Source: DAONFI01 sp035403485
Lineage (GTDB): Bacteria > Planctomycetota > Phycisphaerae > SM23-33
Reading direction: 5' to 3'
Assembly (NCBI GenBank): GCA_964536835.1
Contig: CAZIAZ010000063.1
Coordinates: 1-9,502, forward strand
DNA length: 9,502 nt
Under the pieces are notes generated by a model, which was not told the DNA's origin, did not search any database, and was given only the letters and a program-made list of their open reading frames with translations. Positions within the stretch are counted from its first letter, which is position 1. Each line of letters opens with the position of its first letter. Both the position numbers and the translations under genes were made by a program. Shown here piece by piece: positions 6,525 through 9,502 of the stretch.

Positions 6525-8777
6525 TCAGATGGAACTGTGGAATGTGCGGCTGATGACTTCCTGCTGCTGAAGTTTGGACAGCTTGTGAAAATTCACTGCA
6601 TAACCGGATATGCGTATTGTAAGTTGCGGATATTTTTCCGGGTGATTCATTGCCTCAATCAATTTTTCACGGTCGAGGACGTTGACGTTCAGGTGATGGC
6701 CAGCCTGGCAGAAATATCCGTCTAAAATATCGACCAGGTTTGAAATCCTGGCGGGCTTATCCTTGCCTGCTGCTGATGGCGTTATGGTGAACGTGTTGCT
6801 TATGCCGTCGCGGCAAGCGTCGTATGAAATGCCGGCGACGGAATTCAGTGACGCCAGTGCGCCGCACCTGTCGCGCTCGTGCATTGGATTAGCTCCTGGA
6901 GCGAACGGTTGGCCGTATTTCCTTCCGTCCGGCGTAGAGCCGGTCTTTTTGCCGTAAACGACATTGGACGTAATGGTCAGTATTGACAACGTGTGTATTG
7001 CGTTGCGATAGGTTTTGTGACGTCTCAGTGCGGCGATGAATTCCTCGACAAGGCTGGCCGCAAGTTTGTCGACGCGCGGGTCGTCATTGCCGTAAAGCGG
7101 GAATTCGCCTGTCGTTTCAAATTCGGTAATCAGGCCGTCAGCGTTGCGAATCGGCTTGACGGAGGCGTATTTTATCGCACTGAGCGAGTCTGCCACCACA
7201 CTTAGGCCGGCTATGCCGAAAGCCATAAACCGCTCGACTTCCGTATCGTGCAACGCCATCTCAAGTTTTTCATAGGCATATTTGTCGTGCATGTAGTGTA
7301 TGATGTTCATCGTGTTTACGTACAGCCTGCACAGCCAGTCACGATAAAATGCGAATCTGCGGCAGACTTCGTCATAATCCAGCACATCGCCGTCATAGAC
7401 GTCCATTTCCGGGCCGATGATATCGCCCGTCAGTTCGTCGCGGCCGCCGTTGAGGGCCATCAGCAGAACTTTGGGCATATTGCATCGTGCGCCGAAAAAC
7501 TGCATCTGTCGGCCGATTTTCATCGCCGAGACGCAACACGCTATGCCGTAATCGTCGCCGTAACGCTCGCGCATTATGTCGTCGTTTTCGTATTGTATGG
7601 AGTCGGTATCTATGCTCAGCTCCGCGCAATAACGTTTAAAAGGTTCGGGCAATCCGGACGACCACAATATCGTCAGATTCGGTTCAGGCGCAGGGCGGAG
7701 GTTTCTGAGAGTATGCAGGAAACGGTAGCTCGTACGGGTCACCATTGTGCGGCCGTCCAGGCCCATGCCGCCGACTGATTCGGTTATCCACAGGGGATCG
7801 CCGGCGAAGAGTTCATTGTATTCCGGCGTACGGAGCTGGCGTGCCATGCGGAGTTTTATCACGAAATCGTCGATAATTTCCTGTGCCGACTGCTCCGTAA
7901 GTACGCCGCGTTCGATATCTCGCTGAAAATATATATCCAGAAACGTTCCTACGCGGCCCAGCGACATAGCCGCGCCGTTCTGTTCCTTTATCGCGCCGAG
8001 ATATGCGAAATACGTCCACTGTACCGCCTGTTTTGCGTCGGCAGCCGGGCCGGAGATGTCTACGCCGTACATCTCAGCCATGCGTTTGAGTTTTTCGAGA
8101 AAATCTATCTGCTTCCAGAGTTCTTCGCTCAGGCGGATATTATCTTCGCTCATGTCCTGAAGGCCGATGTTTTTTTTATCCAGCCGTTTCTGTTCGATGA
8201 GAAAATCGAGGCCGTAGAGTGCGACGCGGCGGTAATCGCCGATGATTCGGCCGCGGCCATATGCGTCCGGCAGGCCGGTTATTATGCCGCTCTTGCGTGC
8301 AGCCCGAATCTCATCCGTGTAAACGTGAAACACGCCGTCGTTATGCGTCGTCCGAAATTCAAAGCTCTTCTGTACGTCTTCGCCGACGTGATAACCGTAC
8401 GCCTCGCAGGCCTGCTTGGCCATACGCATGCCGCCGAACGGATTTAATCCGCGTTTAAGAGGTGCGTCGGTCTGGAGGCCTACGATTATTTCGTTGTCTT
8501 TGTCGAGATAACCGGCGTTATAAGTCAGAAGAGATGAAACCGTGGAGGCATCGACATCGAGTACGCCGCCGCGGGCTGCTTCCTGTTTGAGCAGGTCTTC
8601 GTACTTCGCCATGATTTTTTGAGTGCGCGGCGTGGGGCTGGCGAGGAATTCAGGGCCGCCATCGTATGGCGTATAATTCAACTGGATGAAACCACGCACG
8701 TCTACGGCGTTCTGCCATTGGCCGGCATTGAAACCCGCCCAAGCCTTTTCAAAACGTTCGCCTAGCTGTCTGGTCAT
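6525..8777 (-). CDS. pflB: Formate acetyltransferase (pyruvate formate-lyase)
   Basis: This cytoplasmic glycyl-radical enzyme converts pyruvate and CoA to acetyl-CoA and formate without oxygen. It is 750 residues long, against 760 codons in E. coli, and aligns by eye along its length. The catalytic cysteine pair is C414-C415 in GIACCVSAMKIG (E. coli C418/C419). This pair marks a true PFL rather than a glycerol or choline lyase, which have a single Cys. R431 in QMQFFGAR matches the E. coli substrate-binding R435. The radical glycine is G725 in TIRISGYAVNF, 26 residues from the C-terminus as in E. coli. A short deletion around DGYF-CQAGHHLNVNV removes several residues present in the E. coli enzyme. 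The ATG at 8777 has AGGAG 8 nt upstream. The gene is preceded by a ZTP riboswitch leader and a strong promoter. The activating enzyme PflA, required to form the glycyl radical, is not adjacent and must be encoded elsewhere. Confidence 0.98.
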   Translation of the reverse strand: MTRQLGERFEKAWAGFNAGQWQNAVDVRGFIQLNYTPYDGGPEFLASPTPRTQKIMAKYEDLLKQEAARGGVLDVDASTVSSLLTYNAGYLDKDNEIIVGLQTDAPLKRGLNPFGGMRMAKQACEAYGYHVGEDVQKSFEFRTTHNDGVFHVYTDEIRAARKSGIITGLPDAYGRGRIIGDYRRVALYGLDFLIEQKRLDKKNIGLQDMSEDNIRLSEELWKQIDFLEKLKRMAEMYGVDISGPAADAKQAVQWTYFAYLGAIKEQNGAAMSLGRVGTFLDIYFQRDIERGVLTEQSAQEIIDDFVIKLRMARQLRTPEYNELFAGDPLWITESVGGMGLDGRTMVTRTSYRFLHTLRNLRPAPEPNLTILWSSGLPEPFKRYCAELSIDTDSIQYENDDIMRERYGDDYGIACCVSAMKIGRQMQFFGARCNMPKVLLMALNGGRDELTGDIIGPEMDVYDGDVLDYDEVCRRFAFYRDWLCRLYVNTMNIIHYMHDKYAYEKLEMALHDTEVERFMAFGIAGLSVVADSLSAIKYASVKPIRNADGLITEFETTGEFPLYGNDDPRVDKLAASLVEEFIAALRRHKTYRNAIHTLSILTITSNVVYGKKTGSTPDGRKYGQPFAPGANPMHERDRCGALASLNSVAGISYDACRDGISNTFTITPSAAGKDKPARISNLVDILDGYFCQAGHHLNVNVLDREKLIEAMNHPEKYPQLTIRISGYAVNFHKLSKLQQQEVISRTFHSSI

Positions 8778-8785
8778 TTTTCTAT

Positions 8786-8790
8786 CTCCT
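8786..8790 (-). promoter_or_regulatory. Ribosome binding site of pflB
   Basis: AGGAG on the minus strand, 8 nt before the ATG at 8777, which fixes the start. It is about 110 nt downstream of the riboswitch terminator, so control appears transcriptional rather than by hiding this site. Confidence 0.8.
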
Positions 8791-8885
8791 GACTTTTTTT
8801 AAAGGGAAAAATGTTCCAGACTTGAGAGGCTGCCGGCGGAGATGCTTTTTCTAAAAAAACTTTTAGCGATATGGCACAAACAACA

Positions 8886-8931
8886 ATAAAAACAAAAACC
8901 GCCAGGAAGCTTTTCTCAAGCGCCCAGGCGG
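8886..8931 (-). terminator. Riboswitch-controlled intrinsic terminator in the pflB leader
   Basis: On the minus strand, CCGCC-U-GGG (from 8931) pairs with CCU-GGCGG (ending at 8899) and with an inner GCUU/AAGC stem. A U-rich tract (UUUUUGUUUUUAUUG, 8898-8886) follows. The 5' arm CCGCC (8927-8931) is also part of the conserved ZTP aptamer 3' element. Folding of the terminator and the ligand-bound aptamer are therefore mutually exclusive. Ligand should prevent termination and switch pflB on. Confidence 0.85.
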
Positions 8932-9010
8932 TCGGCTTTTAACTGTTCCACTATAAATCTCCGCGATTCCCGATGGTTAGTTCCATCAATATCCGCCAGT
9001 TTCACGGAGG
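8919..9010 (-). promoter_or_regulatory. ZTP/ZMP riboswitch (pfl RNA motif) aptamer upstream of pflB
   Basis: The minus-strand RNA matches the known pfl-motif architecture. P1 is CUCCGUG (9009-9003) with CGCGGAG (8965-8959). The conserved ACUGGCGG follows (9000-8993). P2 is GAUGG (8987-8983) with CCAUC (8976-8972), and then GGGAAUCGCGG. A linker leads to the hallmark 3' element GCCGACCGCCUGGGC (8935-8921). GGCGG (8997-8993) is complementary to CCGCC (8931-8927), which is the expected pseudoknot. This class senses ZMP/ZTP, purine intermediates that build up when 10-formyl-tetrahydrofolate runs short. It is known upstream of purine and one-carbon genes, including pfl. The aptamer lies about 17 nt after the predicted transcription start and directly before an intrinsic terminator. 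The GGGAAUC segment is slightly looser than the GGGGAGC I remember as the consensus. Confidence 0.9.
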
Positions 9011-9032
9011 GCTTTTTTATCTAACATGTAAT

Positions 9033-9061
9033 ATTGTAGACGCGATTTGCAAATATGTCAA
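9033..9061 (-). promoter_or_regulatory. Promoter of the pflB leader/riboswitch transcript
   Basis: On the minus strand, TTGACA (9056-9061) and TACAAT (9033-9038) are separated by exactly 17 nt. This is a near-perfect housekeeping sigma promoter. The predicted start is near 9026, which places the whole aptamer in the 5' leader of about 250 nt. Palindromic DNA at 9062-9094 lies immediately upstream and could bind a regulator. Confidence 0.85.
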
Positions 9062-9094
9062 GTTAAGTAAAGAATTTTAACATTGTTACGTAAC
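9062..9094. repeat. Cluster of short palindromes upstream of the pflB promoter
   Basis: GTTACGTAAC (9085-9094) is a perfect 10-bp palindrome. It overlaps TAACA-T-TGTTA (9078-9088) and neighbours GTTAA-N10-TTAAC (9062-9066 with 9077-9081), which abuts the -35. The perfect palindrome is centred about 63 bp upstream of the predicted pflB start, a typical activator distance. No regulator family can be named: it is not an FNR box, and the spacing differs from known Rex sites. Confidence 0.35.
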
Positions 9095-9160
9095 TGCCTG
9101 TAAATGAAGATAATAAATAAATGCAGGCGAAAGATTCGATGAAAAAATGTTTTGTCGGGC

Positions 9161-9189
9161 TTGACAGTTTCCGGTTTGCGTGATACTCT
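9161..9189 (+). promoter_or_regulatory. Plus-strand promoter of the candidate small RNA
   Basis: TTGACA (9161-9166) and TACTCT (9184-9189) are separated by exactly 17 nt. The predicted start is near 9196, which is also the A of an ATG. It points away from pflB, and its -35 is 100 bp from the -35 of the pflB promoter. Confidence 0.7.
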
Positions 9190-9195
9190 GCGGCC

Positions 9196-9333
9196 ATGAA
9201 TTTACGGAATAACATCGTGAAGAAAAACACTGCAGTTGACATGAATGTCACTGCTGTTTCCGGCGCGATTATAAGAATTATCCAGTGCCTCGCAGTAATT
9301 CTTGTAATTATTTGCGTATGTACCGTTCCGTAA
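9196..9333 (+). CDS. Possible 45-residue membrane small protein (alternative to the small RNA)
   Basis: ATG at 9196 to TAA at 9331-9333. The N-terminal half is polar (MNLRNNIVKKNTAVD). The C-terminal half is one hydrophobic stretch, GAIIRIIQCLAVILVIICVC (residues 23-42), followed by TVP, which would make a single membrane helix with three cysteines. The ATG coincides with the predicted transcription start, so it would have to be a leaderless message. No ribosome site precedes it. The stop codon lies inside the 3' arm of the closing RNA stem, and much of the coding stretch is explained by RNA complementarity. I therefore rank it below the RNA interpretation. Confidence 0.2.
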   Translation: MNLRNNIVKKNTAVDMNVTAVSGAIIRIIQCLAVILVIICVCTVP

Positions 9334-9361
9334 GAGATGATTCAATTTCGATAAAATTTTT

Positions 9362-9385
9362 AAAAAGAAAAAGAAAAAGAAAAAG
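9362..9385 (+). repeat. Four tandem AAAAAG hexamers
   Basis: AAAAAG is repeated exactly four times immediately before the terminator stem. On the minus strand this is a run of CTTTTT units, which gives the adjacent hairpin a U-rich tail for transcripts coming from the right. It is probably a slippage-grown tract. Confidence 0.8.
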
Positions 9386-9417
9386 CTCTTCGGAACAGTT
9401 CCGAGGAGCTTTTTTTT
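9386..9417 (+). terminator. Strong intrinsic terminator, probably bidirectional
   Basis: A 12-bp stem with one G-U pair has 5' arm AGCTCTTCGGAA (starting at 9384), loop CAG, and 3' arm TTCCGAGGAGCT (ending at 9410). An eight-T run follows on the plus strand. On the minus strand the same hairpin is followed by pyrimidine-rich CTTTTT repeats. It ends the candidate small RNA and may also end a gene entering from the right. Confidence 0.85.
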
Positions 9418-9502
9418 AGATTTTTACATTAGAACCTATCCCAAAAACATGGGCGTCGCCGAAATCGAGCAATTTTACGGGCTGGCAAGGAAGAAAAATG
9501 GC
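9418..9502 (+). other. Right edge: possible start of a further gene, not identifiable
   Basis: Three readings compete. A plus-strand ATG at 9449 is open to the window end, beginning MGVAEIEQFYGLARKKNG, but has no ribosome site. A plus-strand ATG at 9498 has AAGGA 8 nt upstream. On the minus strand a frame is open from the window edge to a TAA at 9416-9418, directly against the bidirectional terminator. Eighty-five bases do not decide between them. Confidence 0.25.

Larger units (their letters stand above)
9196..9417 (+). ncRNA. Candidate structured small RNA (three-way-junction fold), unknown family
   Basis: About 220 nt lie between a good promoter and a strong terminator and show dense complementarity. 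A closing stem of TTACGGAA (9202-9209) with TTCCGTAA (9326-9333) is a perfect 8 bp. Inside it, hairpin A has TGACA (9237-9241) with TGTCA (9246-9250), a TGAA loop, and continues as GCAG/CTGC with one bulged base. Hairpin B pairs 9268-9280 with 9296-9308 over 13 bp with one G-U. An outer TGAAT (9197-9201) / ATTCA (9340-9344) helix stacks beyond a 6-nt bulge. I do not recognise the family. It is not the single long irregular rod of 6S RNA, and the tmRNA and RNase P hallmarks are absent. The transcript could instead be the mRNA of a 45-codon peptide at 9196-9333. Expression and function are unproven. Confidence 0.45.

Noticed and set aside
5560..6570. Plus-strand 336-codon open frame
   Set aside because: It lies antisense to the methyltransferase with its DPPY and GSG motifs and spills into pflB. 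No recognisable protein features.
8851..8866. Small CTAAAA/TTTTAG hairpin in the pflB leader
   Set aside because: Six A-T-rich pairs with a 4-nt loop are too weak, and the adjoining tract is A-rich in the RNA rather than U-rich, so it is not a second terminator.
9063..9251. Minus-strand 62-codon ORF with phenylalanine-rich sequence
   Set aside because: It runs through the pflB upstream palindromes and antisense to the plus-strand promoter and RNA stems. It has no ribosome site, and its composition looks like translated AT-rich intergenic DNA.
9196..9417. 6S RNA as the identity of the structured RNA
   Set aside because: 6S RNA is one long irregular hairpin with a central open bubble. Here two separate hairpins sit inside an enclosing stem.

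Overview
The window reads like chromosome of a Gram-negative bacterium that can ferment. It carries a pyruvate formate-lyase (an anaerobic glycyl-radical enzyme) and an RND-type efflux pump, which needs an outer membrane to be useful. Coding DNA looks roughly balanced in GC and the intergenic DNA is AT-rich. I cannot assign a genus. A PVC-group anaerobe (Planctomycetota or Lentisphaerota) is a weak guess from overall feel, not from a marker gene.

Layout, left to right. Five clear genes all lie on the minus strand, in two transcription units. Unit 1 (about 5450 down to 86) is an autoregulated efflux operon: a TetR-family repressor (4746-5363), a membrane-fusion/adaptor protein (3247-4719) and an RND inner-membrane permease (86-3145). 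Its promoter (TTGATT-18-TATAAT) carries two matching 14-bp inverted repeats, one inside the -35/-10 spacer and one over the start point. This is what a repressor that controls its own pump operon would use. No outer-membrane TolC-like channel is visible.

Unit 2 (about 9061 down to 5584) is pflB (6525-8777) followed 25 nt later by an orphan-looking DNA methyltransferase (5584-6459). The pflB transcript starts from a near-consensus sigma-70-type promoter (TTGACA-17-TACAAT). It has a long leader that contains a ZTP (pfl-motif) riboswitch aptamer followed by an intrinsic terminator. One CCGCC segment can pair either with the aptamer pseudoknot partner or with the terminator arm, so the switch can be read directly from the sequence. 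ZMP/ZTP accumulates when 10-formyl-tetrahydrofolate is scarce. Raising pyruvate formate-lyase would supply formate for one-carbon and purine metabolism.

The right end holds a divergent plus-strand unit with no convincing protein-coding explanation. A TTGACA-17-TACTCT promoter (9161-9189) is followed by about 220 nt that fold into a three-way-junction-like structure and end in a strong intrinsic terminator (9386-9417). I annotate it as a candidate structured small RNA. The same stretch encodes a 45-codon membrane-peptide ORF whose start falls at the predicted transcription start, so a leaderless small protein is the alternative. The last 85 bases are probably the beginning of another gene but are too short to identify.
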